This document shows, piece after piece, positions 1 to 5,126 of a stretch of DNA of 5,126 nucleotides. The position numbers were made by a program, and so were the translations under genes. The notes under the pieces were generated by a model. It was not told the DNA's origin. It ran no database searches and saw nothing but the letters and a program-made list of their open reading frames with translations. This stretch comes from Chloroflexota bacterium (lineage in GTDB: Bacteria; Chloroflexota; Dehalococcoidia; SM23-28-2; RBG-16-64-32), in the NCBI GenBank assembly GCA_022561095.1, contig JADFRV010000162.1, forward strand, positions 1-5,126, read 5' to 3'. Position 1 is the stretch's first letter. Every line of letters begins with the position of its first letter.

Positions 1-427
1 CGCACAGCAGCCCACCGCCCATCGGACTATACGGTATAACGCCCAAACCCAGCGTGCGACAACAGGGGAGCACTTCCAGTTCGACCATCCGGTTGCGAAG
101 ATTGTATACGCTCTGCTCCGAAACCAGTCCCAGGAAATTACGCTGTACAGCCAACGCCTGGGCCTGTGCGATGTTCCATCCGGCGAAGTTACTGCTACCC
201 ACATACAGAACCTTGCCTTCACGCACCAATTGCTCCATCGCTTGCCAAATCTCTTCCCATGGCGGATAGCGGTCAATATGGTGCATCTGGTACAGATCGA
301 TGTGGTCGGTCTGGAGCCGGCGGAGGCTGGTTTCGCACTGGACACGCAGGGTGTCCGGGCGGCCGTCGATTTCCTTCTTGCCGCTCTCCTGACCAATCGC
401 CATGCCCGCCTTACTGGCGAGGAACAG
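1..427 (-). pseudogene. Aldo/keto reductase, 5'-truncated and cut by the window edge
   Basis: Reading the minus strand leftwards from about 427 gives a clear central segment of an NADPH-dependent aldo/keto reductase (TIM barrel, usually about 310-340 residues). Visible marks are LFLASKAGM, whose Lys fits the family catalytic lysine; SLRRLQTDHIDLYQMH, whose last His (281-283) fits the catalytic histidine; EGKVLYVGSSNFAGW; the strand SEQSVYNL; and PYSPMGGGLL close to the left edge. The first in-frame ATG is at 403-401. It lies inside the conserved fold, just after the catalytic Lys, so it cannot be a normal start. The reading frame stays open on the minus strand to roughly 667, but the translation upstream of about 440 no longer resembles the family. 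The N-terminal part carrying the catalytic Asp and Tyr is therefore absent. I infer a truncated, probably non-functional copy, broken where the plus-strand accessory genes begin. A chimeric assembly is the alternative. Family assignment is secure; the substrate cannot be told. Confidence 0.8.
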
Positions 428-460
428 CGACTGGCGATCAGGCAACTGCGGCGAGAGCAG

Positions 461-814
461 ATGGAACCCGTTCTGGAGTTCTTGGGGCTGTCGAAACGAC
501 TTCTCGCCGGTGAGATGGTCGGTGAATCCATGCGTACGGCGTCGCCCAGTGAGGGCGTCAAGGTCGATGAGGAGTATCCGGCGCAGTGGGAGGCGTACAA
601 GGAATACGCGCAAAAGGGTGTCCCTGATAGGGTGGACGTGGTAAAGGCGTTTCTGGTCGCTATGGCATCATCGGCGTCAATGCCGCGCCTTCAGGAGCAG
701 CTTGCGAGGGTGATGCAGGCCGACGAGAGTCCCGACACCACATTTGGGGGTGCCTTCAAGTCAGCCGATGAACTGGTCGAGCAATACTTGGCTGGGGCCG
801 AAAGAGGGGCGTAA
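461..814 (+). CDS. Hypothetical small acidic soluble protein
   Basis: I do not recognise this 117-residue protein. It is charged, has no signal peptide or membrane segment, and appears mostly helical: an amphipathic N-terminal helix (residues 1-20), a Tyr/Trp/Glu-rich middle (about 36-52, with EEYPAQWEAYKEYA), and a helical C-terminal half (57-112). The reading frame is open upstream to an ATG at 230, but 230 to about 427 lies antisense to unmistakable aldo/keto reductase coding sequence. I therefore chose the ATG at 461, preceded only by a weak purine run (GAGAG, 453-457). The true N-terminus could lie between about 428 and 461, or the gene may itself be a 5'-truncated remnant. It is followed two bases after its stop by a small hydrophobic peptide gene, so the two are probably co-translated. 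A bacteriophage origin would fit such a pair, but nothing in the sequence proves it. Confidence 0.5.
   Translation: MEPVLEFLGLSKRLLAGEMVGESMRTASPSEGVKVDEEYPAQWEAYKEYAQKGVPDRVDVVKAFLVAMASSASMPRLQEQLARVMQADESPDTTFGGAFKSADELVEQYLAGAERGA
804..809 (+). promoter_or_regulatory. Ribosome binding site for the 28-residue peptide
   Basis: GAGGGG lies seven bases before the GTG at 817, inside the last codons of the preceding gene. It is a good Shine-Dalgarno match and the main reason to accept the tiny downstream frame as translated. Confidence 0.55.
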
Positions 815-816
815 CC

Positions 817-903
817 GTGAGAGGCTGGGCCGTCTGGGCCGCTACCCTGCCGGTGGTTATGCCGCTTAACGGGATCGTGTGGATGCTGGTGATCGCGTGG
901 TGA
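817..903 (+). CDS. Small Trp-rich hydrophobic peptide (28 aa), putative single-span membrane peptide
   Basis: A GTG-started frame of 28 codons ends at TGA 901-903. The peptide has one Arg near the start (residue 2), and the rest is almost entirely hydrophobic, with Trp at positions 4, 7, 22 and 28 and Pro at 12 and 16. That length and composition fit one membrane span with Trp at both interfaces. It begins two bases after the stop of the preceding gene, with a good ribosome binding site at 804-809, which suggests translational coupling. I do not recognise a family. Small hydrophobic peptides of this kind include phage membrane proteins, toxin peptides and small regulatory subunits, and the sequence does not choose among them. 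A chance frame is possible given its length. Confidence 0.45.
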   Translation: MRGWAVWAATLPVVMPLNGIVWMLVIAW

Positions 904-912
904 GGCCACTGA

Positions 913-938
913 CGGCCCTCTCTCCGTTTCCAGGGCCG
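913..938 (+). terminator. Stem-loop after the small-peptide gene, possible weak terminator
   Basis: CGGCCCT (913-919) pairs perfectly with AGGGCCG (932-938) around a 12-base pyrimidine-rich loop. It sits nine bases after the stop at 903 and directly before the TTGACA at 941. There is no T-run, so a classical intrinsic terminator is doubtful. Confidence 0.3.
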
Positions 939-940
939 CG

Positions 941-970
941 TTGACACCGCACCGTGGCTTTGGGCATGAT
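941..970 (+). promoter_or_regulatory. Putative sigma70-type promoter for the 980-1609 gene
   Basis: A perfect -35 box TTGACA (941-946) is followed after 18 bases by CATGAT (965-970, 4 of 6 to TATAAT). Transcription would start near 976-978, only a few bases before the ATG at 980. No Shine-Dalgarno sequence precedes that ATG, which fits a leaderless or very short-leader message. Confidence 0.4.
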
Positions 971-979
971 ACCTCCGGT

Positions 980-1609
980 ATGGATGTCGCCGCCCTCATC
1001 ATAGCCATCGTTGCGTTGGTTCTAGCCCTGATAGTGTCCGGGTTCGGCATCGTTCTCCAATGGCTAATGTTTAGGGCCAACACCGAACAGGTAGCGCAAA
1101 TGGGCGCACAAAACGCAGGACTTGGTGAACGCCTAACAAATGCGCTTACCGAGATACGGGAGATTACCACCCAAACGCGGGGAACAATGGACACAACCAT
1201 GAAGGACGTTGTAGCAGCCGCTCTGCCGACAGTCTTTGGCAAAAACAAGGCGGAAGTGGCACCGGGCGAACTTGACACAGATGCACCAACTGAGAAAGTG
1301 GCGGTTAGATCATGGCAACTCAAGAAGCTGATCCGCCTGGTTAAAAGTTCGTCGATAAGCCGGCTGATTCTCGATCGCCTGCAGTCCAAGCCTGCCGGTA
1401 TCAGCACTGACGATCTGATCGACGCAATTCCCGTCAAGGACGAGGACGACCAGACAGAAGACCAAAAGCAGGTTTACCGGGCATTGGTTACAATGCGGTC
1501 CCTCACAATGCTCGAGGGTCTCGATGTCGTAACGCTGGTGGACGGTAGGGCCCTCTTGAACGATCACATCGACCTCAAATCCATTCTTGCCGAGGCTGGG
1601 GGAGAATAG
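980..1609 (+). CDS. Hypothetical membrane-anchored protein with C-terminal winged-helix-like domain
   Basis: This 209-residue protein is not one I can name. Residues 3-30 form one long hydrophobic segment, rich in Ala, Ile, Leu and Val, best read as a single transmembrane anchor. Residues 31-80 are polar and helix-prone, with spacing compatible with a short coiled coil (VAQMGAQNAGLGERLTNALTEIREI). Residues 85-108 look like a flexible acidic linker. Residues 112-195 have a winged-helix-like layout: helix SRLILDRLQSKPAG, short helix STDDLIDAI, helix QKQVYRALVTMRSL, then a hairpin-like LDVVTLVDGRALL. I infer a membrane-tethered DNA- or protein-interaction module, tentatively. The ATG at 980 is preferred over upstream TTG 941, because it starts right at the anchor and 941 overlaps the promoter -35. 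The gene is more AT-rich than the right half of the window and is flanked by a promoter and an inverted repeat, suggesting an independent, possibly acquired unit. Confidence 0.7.
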   Translation: MDVAALIIAIVALVLALIVSGFGIVLQWLMFRANTEQVAQMGAQNAGLGERLTNALTEIREITTQTRGTMDTTMKDVVAAALPTVFGKNKAEVAPGELDTDAPTEKVAVRSWQLKKLIRLVKSSSISRLILDRLQSKPAGISTDDLIDAIPVKDEDDQTEDQKQVYRALVTMRSLTMLEGLDVVTLVDGRALLNDHIDLKSILAEAGGE

Positions 1610-1613
1610 ATCA

Positions 1614-1674
1614 GGGCGGGCCGCTTATCGGCATTGGGACGAGGGCTAATCTTTCCACCTGCCGCGGCCCGCCC
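1614..1674. terminator. Perfect 11-bp GC-rich inverted repeat, likely terminator or structured RNA
   Basis: GGGCGGGCCGC (1614-1624) and GCGGCCCGCCC (1664-1674) are perfect reverse complements separated by 39 bases. The left arm begins four bases after the stop of the preceding gene, so a transcript from that gene would fold here. The long loop and the lack of a following T-run are not typical of an intrinsic terminator. It could also be a 3'-end stabilising hairpin, a binding site, or part of a small RNA. Confidence 0.4.
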
Positions 1675-1707
1675 ATGAGTGTGGAAGACAGGCAGAGTTC
1701 GACTGTT

Positions 1708-1717
1708 GGCCCGGGCC
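1708..1717. repeat. 10-bp palindrome upstream of promoter
   Basis: GGCCCGGGCC is a perfect palindrome located 17 bases upstream of the -35 box at 1735. It could be an operator half-site or simply a product of high GC content. Confidence 0.2.
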
Positions 1718-1734
1718 GCGCCGCCTTCACGCCG

Positions 1735-1762
1735 TTGACAAAATTTACGGTTCGCTTAAAAT
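1735..1762 (+). promoter_or_regulatory. Strong sigma70-type promoter for the 1799-3145 gene
   Basis: Perfect TTGACA (1735-1740), a 16-base spacer and TAAAAT (1757-1762, 5 of 6 to TATAAT) form the best promoter match in the window. The spacer is locally AT-rich against a GC-rich background. Transcription should start near 1767-1769, leaving about 30 bases of leader before the TTG start at 1799. It may drive the surface-protein gene and, by read-through, cmk-plsC-ispH. Confidence 0.6.
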
Positions 1763-1798
1763 GGGCATGCTCTCCTTCGGCTCGCCTCATACACTCGC

Positions 1799-3145
1799 TT
1801 GCTGCGAACTACTTTTCTCCTGGCCGGGCTTGGGGCAGCCCTCATCATCGGCGGCCTCACGGCCGTCCGCAGTGAGGCCATACCGAACACGAGCCAGACG
1901 TTCTGGGCCGAGCAGCACGTCCAGGGCATCACCCCCGGCCAGGTCTACCGCCTCGATGGCTGCTTCACCGTCACTGCCCCGGGCCTCACGTATGTGTCCC
2001 TGCGGGTGGTCTGGCACGAGGCAACGGTGCCCTTCGTCGGATCCTCAATCAACCAAGATGAGTGGCCCGGAAACCCCTGGCTGATCGGCTCGGAGCAGTG
2101 CCTCTCCCTCACCAATGCTGACGCGCCCTGTGCGGCGCGCTCTGCGGTCTACGGCGTGGTGGCGGTGAAGGACCCCAGCGTGGTTGACGTCTTGAGCCTC
2201 GAGTTCTCGCTGGAGCCGGGAGCTACGCCCACCGCCTGTCCGCCCCCGCCGGCTCCCCCAACGCCTGCGCCGGAGCCCACGTTGGCGCCCAAGCCCTCCC
2301 CCACGCCAAGGCCCTCGGCGCCCGCGCCCGCCGCCAGTGCGATCGCGGAGCCCACGCTCTTCCCCACTCTGGTGAACGGCGGCTTTGAGGATGTCCGCGA
2401 AGACGGCACGCCGTACGGCTGGCGAAAGATCGGCGGCGAGATGAGCGCCAGCGGCGCCGTTAGCTCTGAGGGAGACCTGTCGGCGTCGCTGCTGAGCCGC
2501 ACAGAGTCGACGAAGTGGCTGTATCAAGCAGTAAGCGTGGAAGGAGGCTCGTACTACCAGCTACGAGCGATGGCGCTGAAGAACGACCCGGCGGCACGGG
2601 AGGTATTGCTACGCGTCTCCTGGTACGCAAGCGCTGACGGCAGCGGAAGCCAGCTCAGCACGGTGGACTCGTCAGCGCTGGCGGAGGACTCGCCGGAGTT
2701 CGTCGCGTTGGATACCGGCCCGGTACGAGCGCCGCCCGAAGCGCGGTCTGCCAAAGTCCGACTGTTGCTCAGGCCCAAATCGGCTACGCCCGTAGTGGTC
2801 TATTTCGACGACGTGCGGTTTGAGGCAACGGCCGCGCCGCCGGCCGAGGGCGACTCGGGCAGCGGGCAGCAGATTCGAAGCGCGACGGAAGACGGGGGCG
2901 GCGCGGCGACCGGGAACGTCCAGCGAGTGGCCAACGCCGAGGTTCTGAACGCGTCGGCAGGCCCAGCAGATCTCGTCAACGTCCGAGAAGAACTAAAGCA
3001 GCCTGCTACTCTCGCCGATAGCGGCGGCCGCCCGTTGTGGCCGCTGCTCCTTGCATTCGGAGTGTCCGCAGCCGGCCTGACGATCATGGCGGGCAGCGCT
3101 TGGCGCAGAGCTCGCCTTGCTGAGAGAAACGAACGTCACCTATAA
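1799..3145 (+). CDS. Secreted, C-terminally anchored protein with two beta-sandwich-like domains
   Basis: The 448-residue product starts with a signal peptide (residues 1-27: MLRT, a hydrophobic core, then a likely cut after RSEA). Domain 1 (about 28-141) is beta-rich with Cys at 55, 101 and 111 that could form disulphides. Residues 143-186 are a Pro/Ala/Thr linker. Domain 2 (about 187-343) begins LVNGGFEDVREDGTPYGW and ends VVVYFDDVRFE, the pattern of carbohydrate-binding-like (CBM4/9, galactose-binding-like) jelly rolls. Residues 344-410 are polar and disordered-looking, and 412-432 form a transmembrane segment followed by an Arg-rich tail. The protein should thus be held in the membrane with both domains outside. 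The start is TTG: no ATG or GTG lies in frame between the stop at 1757 and the signal peptide, and no Shine-Dalgarno is visible. It ends nine bases before cmk. Binding to glycans is inferred from fold resemblance only; no catalytic motif was seen. Confidence 0.8.
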   Translation: MLRTTFLLAGLGAALIIGGLTAVRSEAIPNTSQTFWAEQHVQGITPGQVYRLDGCFTVTAPGLTYVSLRVVWHEATVPFVGSSINQDEWPGNPWLIGSEQCLSLTNADAPCAARSAVYGVVAVKDPSVVDVLSLEFSLEPGATPTACPPPPAPPTPAPEPTLAPKPSPTPRPSAPAPAASAIAEPTLFPTLVNGGFEDVREDGTPYGWRKIGGEMSASGAVSSEGDLSASLLSRTESTKWLYQAVSVEGGSYYQLRAMALKNDPAAREVLLRVSWYASADGSGSQLSTVDSSALAEDSPEFVALDTGPVRAPPEARSAKVRLLLRPKSATPVVVYFDDVRFEATAAPPAEGDSGSGQQIRSATEDGGGAATGNVQRVANAEVLNASAGPADLVNVREELKQPATLADSGGRPLWPLLLAFGVSAAGLTIMAGSAWRRARLAERNERHL

Positions 3146-3146
3146 T
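3117..3146 (+). promoter_or_regulatory. Putative promoter directly before cmk
   Basis: A perfect TATAAT (3141-3146) overlaps the stop codon of the upstream gene. TTGCTG (3117-3122) is a poor -35 match 18 bases upstream. Transcription would begin around 3152-3155, essentially at the cmk ATG (3155), giving a leaderless message. No Shine-Dalgarno sequence exists before this ATG, which supports the idea. A chance match is possible because the hexamer is partly set by the Leu-stop codons. Confidence 0.35.
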
Positions 3147-3154
3147 CAATAGCG

Positions 3155-3895
3155 ATGAGTGATAGTGCAGCCGCAGCCGAGTCTATGAAAGCGAAAGGCT
3201 CGAGGCAGAGTACGGGCACACCGCGGGTTATCGCTATAGATGGGCCAGCGGCGGCGGGCAAGAGCACCGTCGGTCGCGAGATCGGCATCCAGCTCGGCTA
3301 TCCGTTCCTGGATACAGGAGCTATCTACCGGGCTATGACCTGGACGGCGTTGCACCGCGGCGTTGACCTCAGCGACGAGGACGCCCTCAGCGAGCTGGCG
3401 GCATCCCTCAGCATAGACGTCGGACCCCCTACCCCGGAAAGCATCGAGCCGTCGACCATCTTCGTGGACGGGCAAGACGTCACTCGCTTTCTCCGCCAAC
3501 CGGAGGTAGAAGCGGCGGTATCGTTGGTATCGAGGGTAGCAGGAGTACGCAATGCCCTCGTTAAGTTGCAGCGGGATCTCGCCGGGCGCAACGCGGTAGT
3601 GATGGCCGGCCGTGACATCGGCACGGTGGTGCTGGCGAACGCCGACCTGAAGCTGTATCTGGATGCCTCAGTCGAGGAGAGGGCGCGGCGCCGGTTCGCC
3701 GAGCTATCGGCCCTGGGCATGGACCTTACGGAGGAGGACGTGCTACGAGACCTGCGCCGCCGCGACCGGATCGATTCGGAGCGCTCCGTGTCACCCCTCC
3801 GTCCCGCCGAGGACGCGGTCGTCCTGGATACCGATGGCCTAACACTTGAGAAAGTTGTGCAGCGGCTGATGGAGATAGTGGAGGGTTCAGCGTGA
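3155..3895 (+). CDS. cmk: Cytidylate kinase (CMP/dCMP kinase)
   Basis: This enzyme phosphorylates CMP and dCMP with ATP in the cytoplasm, a step of pyrimidine nucleotide recycling. The 246-residue product carries the Cmk-type P-loop DGPAAAGKST (29-38), the FLDTGAIYRA motif (51-60), the NMP-binding insertion with VDGQDVT (104-110) and a following R-x-PEVEAAVS segment, the AGRDIGTVV motif (151-159), and the Arg-rich lid RRRDRIDSERSVSPL (201-215) ending in VVLDTD. Length is normal apart from about 20 extra polar residues before the first strand. An ATG at 3185 would remove ten of them; the perfect TATAAT eight bases upstream argues for 3155, but neither ATG has a Shine-Dalgarno. The gene starts nine bases after the surface-protein gene and overlaps plsC by four bases (GTGA), so it is co-transcribed and translationally coupled with plsC. 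Confidence 0.95.
   Translation: MSDSAAAAESMKAKGSRQSTGTPRVIAIDGPAAAGKSTVGREIGIQLGYPFLDTGAIYRAMTWTALHRGVDLSDEDALSELAASLSIDVGPPTPESIEPSTIFVDGQDVTRFLRQPEVEAAVSLVSRVAGVRNALVKLQRDLAGRNAVVMAGRDIGTVVLANADLKLYLDASVEERARRRFAELSALGMDLTEEDVLRDLRRRDRIDSERSVSPLRPAEDAVVLDTDGLTLEKVVQRLMEIVEGSA
3880..3885 (+). promoter_or_regulatory. Ribosome binding site of plsC, fixes its GTG start
   Basis: GGAGGG inside the last codons of cmk lies six bases before the GTG at 3892. It supports that start, which overlaps the cmk stop as GTGA. Confidence 0.7.
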
Positions 3896-4578
3896 GGAAC
3901 CTTTTTCACGCCGTGTACTACTGGGTCAACGTGATGACCTGGGTGCGCCTGCTCATCCTGCTGGCCGTCAAGCGCGACATCCAGGGCCTCCAGCATATCC
4001 CTCGCAAAGGCGCTCTGATCCTGGCCAGCAACCACCTCAACGTGGGGGATCCCTCTGTGCTCACCGGAATCACGCCACGGCGCATCGCCTGGATGACCAA
4101 GCAAGAGCTGTTCGATATCCCCGTGTTCGGCATCCTCTACCACCTGTTCGGCTGTATCCCGGTGCGGCGATTCCAGGCTGACCTGCGAGCGCTGAGGCGG
4201 TCCCAGGAAGCGCTGCGACGCGGCCTGGTGCTGGGCATGTTCCCTGAAGGCACAAGGAGCGGCGAGAGCGGTTTGGGGCGGGGCGAGCCCGGCGCGGCGC
4301 TCATCGCCATGCGCACCAACACACCCATCTTGCCGGTCGCCATCTGGGGCACGGAGGGCATCAAGCTGCCGCGTGATTTCTTTCGGCGGACAGAGATCCA
4401 CATCCGCTACGGGGAGCCGTTCTACCTGCCCAGACCGGAGCGGGTCACCAAGGAGGCGGTGGAAGAGGGAGCCGAGATCATCATGAGGCGAATCGCGGAG
4501 CTATTACCCCAGAGGTACCGTGGGATATACTCTGATCCAGAGCCACGAGCGATCGCAATCAAGGGGGCAGCGCAGTAA
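3892..4578 (+). CDS. plsC: 1-acyl-sn-glycerol-3-phosphate acyltransferase (PlsC family)
   Basis: PlsC-type enzymes acylate lysophosphatidic acid to phosphatidic acid at the inner face of the membrane, a central step of phospholipid synthesis. The 228 residues contain all family blocks in order: block I NHLNVGDP (47-54; catalytic His48 and Asp53, H-x4-D), block II GCIPVRR (87-93), block III MFPEGTRS (116-123; Glu119 and Arg122 bind the acceptor phosphate), and block IV TPILPVAIWGTEG (144-156). Residues 7-27 are hydrophobic and aromatic and probably form a membrane-associated helix. The length is usual for short bacterial PlsC. The GTG start is fixed by a Shine-Dalgarno at 3880-3885 and by the four-base overlap with cmk; ispH starts two bases after the stop. 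Members of this superfamily can use other acceptors, so the exact substrate is inferred from family and context. Confidence 0.9.
   Translation: MRNLFHAVYYWVNVMTWVRLLILLAVKRDIQGLQHIPRKGALILASNHLNVGDPSVLTGITPRRIAWMTKQELFDIPVFGILYHLFGCIPVRRFQADLRALRRSQEALRRGLVLGMFPEGTRSGESGLGRGEPGAALIAMRTNTPILPVAIWGTEGIKLPRDFFRRTEIHIRYGEPFYLPRPERVTKEAVEEGAEIIMRRIAELLPQRYRGIYSDPEPRAIAIKGAAQ
4561..4567 (+). promoter_or_regulatory. Ribosome binding site of ispH
   Basis: AAGGGGG lies 13 bases before the ATG at 4581, inside the end of plsC. The match is good but the spacing is longer than usual; coupling to plsC termination at 4578 probably helps initiation. Confidence 0.45.
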
Positions 4579-4580
4579 CG

Positions 4581-5126
4581 ATGGAGATACTCCTGGCCAA
4601 GGATATGGGCTTCTGCTGGGGTGTGCGCCGCGCCATCGACATCATGGAGAAGGCGACGGAGGAGCGGGGCGAAATCGTAAGCCTGGGGCCCATAGTCCAC
4701 AACCCACAGGTGGTGCGCGAACTGGAAGACAAAGGAGTTCGCACCTCTAACAAGATCCCGTACGACAACTCTCTGCCCGTGGCCATCACCGCCCACGGCG
4801 CGGGCCCAGAGGTGCTTCAAGAGGCACGAGCGCGGGGCGCGGAAGTGATCGACACCACTTGCCCTATCGTCACCCGTTCTCAGCGCTGGGCCAAGAAGAT
4901 GGCGGAGGCCGGCTTCACGGTCGTCATCTTCGGTGACGCCCGCCACCGCGAGGTTAAGGGTGTCCTCGGATGGGCCGGCTCACACGGCCTGGCCCTACAA
5001 GACGGAGACCCTATCCCAGATGATCTACCGTCGCGCCTAGCCATCATATCCCAGACCACACAGAGCCCACAGCGATTCGCCGACTTCGTTTCCAGACTAA
5101 TGCGGGAACATGTAGATTCGATCAGC
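4581..5126 (+). CDS. ispH: 4-hydroxy-3-methylbut-2-enyl diphosphate reductase, 3' end outside window
   Basis: IspH (LytB) is the last enzyme of the MEP isoprenoid pathway and reduces HMBPP to IPP and DMAPP using an iron-sulphur cluster. The first 182 residues are present and the frame is still open at 5126; full-length proteins have about 280-320 residues. The start MEILLAKDMGFCWGVRRAI matches the usual N-terminus, with cluster ligand Cys12. VSLGPIVHNP carries substrate-binding His40, TAHGAGPE carries His72, DTTCPIV carries the second cluster ligand Cys94, and RHREVKGVLGW carries His122 with Glu124. SQTTQS (157-162) is also typical. The third cluster cysteine would lie beyond the edge. Trp13 follows the first cysteine where Ala or Phe is frequent, a tolerated position. 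The gene starts two bases after plsC, consistent with one operon with cmk and plsC. Confidence 0.95.
   Translation, partial: MEILLAKDMGFCWGVRRAIDIMEKATEERGEIVSLGPIVHNPQVVRELEDKGVRTSNKIPYDNSLPVAITAHGAGPEVLQEARARGAEVIDTTCPIVTRSQRWAKKMAEAGFTVVIFGDARHREVKGVLGWAGSHGLALQDGDPIPDDLPSRLAIISQTTQSPQRFADFVSRLMREHVDSIS

Noticed and set aside
230..460. Upstream extension of the 461-814 frame to ATG 230 (or 278)
   Set aside because: Most of it is antisense to clear aldo/keto reductase coding sequence, whose third-position GC bias is stronger on the minus strand; the plus-strand translation there has no recognisable features.
691..1437. Long minus-strand open frame of 248 codons
   Set aside because: It is antisense to two plus-strand genes, spans the promoter and stem-loop, and its Ser/Arg/Pro-rich translation shows no motif.
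2234..2344. Proline-rich stretch as a DNA repeat
   Set aside because: The repetition is in amino acid composition (Pro, Ala, Thr) and not in a regular DNA unit; it is a protein linker.
2045..2527. Minus-strand open frame of 160 codons with Arg/Gly-rich product
   Set aside because: It is the complement of the proline-rich linker and domain 2 of the surface protein, hence low-complexity shadow sequence.
3325..4401. Minus-strand open frame of 358 codons across cmk and plsC
   Set aside because: It is a shadow caused by GC-rich codons; both sense genes carry full sets of catalytic motifs and the antisense product is Arg/Ser-rich without a domain.
4504..4531. TATACT (4526-4531) as a promoter for ispH
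   Set aside because: The -35 partner TTACCC matches only 3 of 6, the hexamer lies inside plsC codons, and ispH has a ribosome binding site and two-base spacing typical of operon expression.
1..5126. tRNA, rRNA, CRISPR arrays, integrase or transposase genes
   Set aside because: No cloverleaf, spaced direct repeats or recombinase motifs were seen on either strand.

Overview
The window looks like a GC-rich bacterial chromosome segment. The conserved order cmk – plsC – ispH at the right end, the MEP-pathway enzyme IspH, and a Pro/Thr-rich linker in a secreted anchored protein suggest Chloroflexota, perhaps Dehalococcoidia. Clostridia carry a similar cmk-plsC-ispH order, so this placement is an inference and not a proof.

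Left part (1 to about 1610): an accessory-looking region. Positions 1 to about 427 on the minus strand encode the middle of an aldo/keto reductase. It runs off the left edge, and its N-terminal third is missing where homology stops near 427-440, so it looks like a broken gene. From there the plus strand carries three unrecognised genes: a small acidic protein (461-814), a 28-residue Trp-rich hydrophobic peptide with its own good ribosome binding site (817-903), and a membrane-anchored protein with a coiled-coil-like stretch and a C-terminal winged-helix-like fold (980-1609). A small stem-loop (913-938) and a TTGACA promoter (941-970) separate the second from the third. The third is visibly more AT-rich than the right half of the window.

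Intergenic region (1610-1798): a perfect 11-bp GC-rich inverted repeat, a 10-bp palindrome and a good sigma70-type promoter (TTGACA, 16 bp, TAAAAT).

Right part (1799-5126): four tightly packed plus-strand genes. They are a secreted, C-terminally anchored protein with two similar beta-sandwich-like domains around a proline-rich linker; cytidylate kinase (cmk); a 1-acylglycerol-3-phosphate acyltransferase-family protein (plsC); and the first 182 codons of ispH, cut by the window edge. The last three are housekeeping functions (nucleotide, phospholipid and isoprenoid synthesis) and probably share a transcript. cmk lacks a Shine-Dalgarno sequence but has a perfect TATAAT eight bases before its ATG, suggesting an extra, nearly leaderless transcript.

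I do not see a clear new multi-gene system. The most unusual items are the small-peptide / membrane winged-helix pair, the duplicated-domain surface protein, and the two short-leader promoter arrangements.
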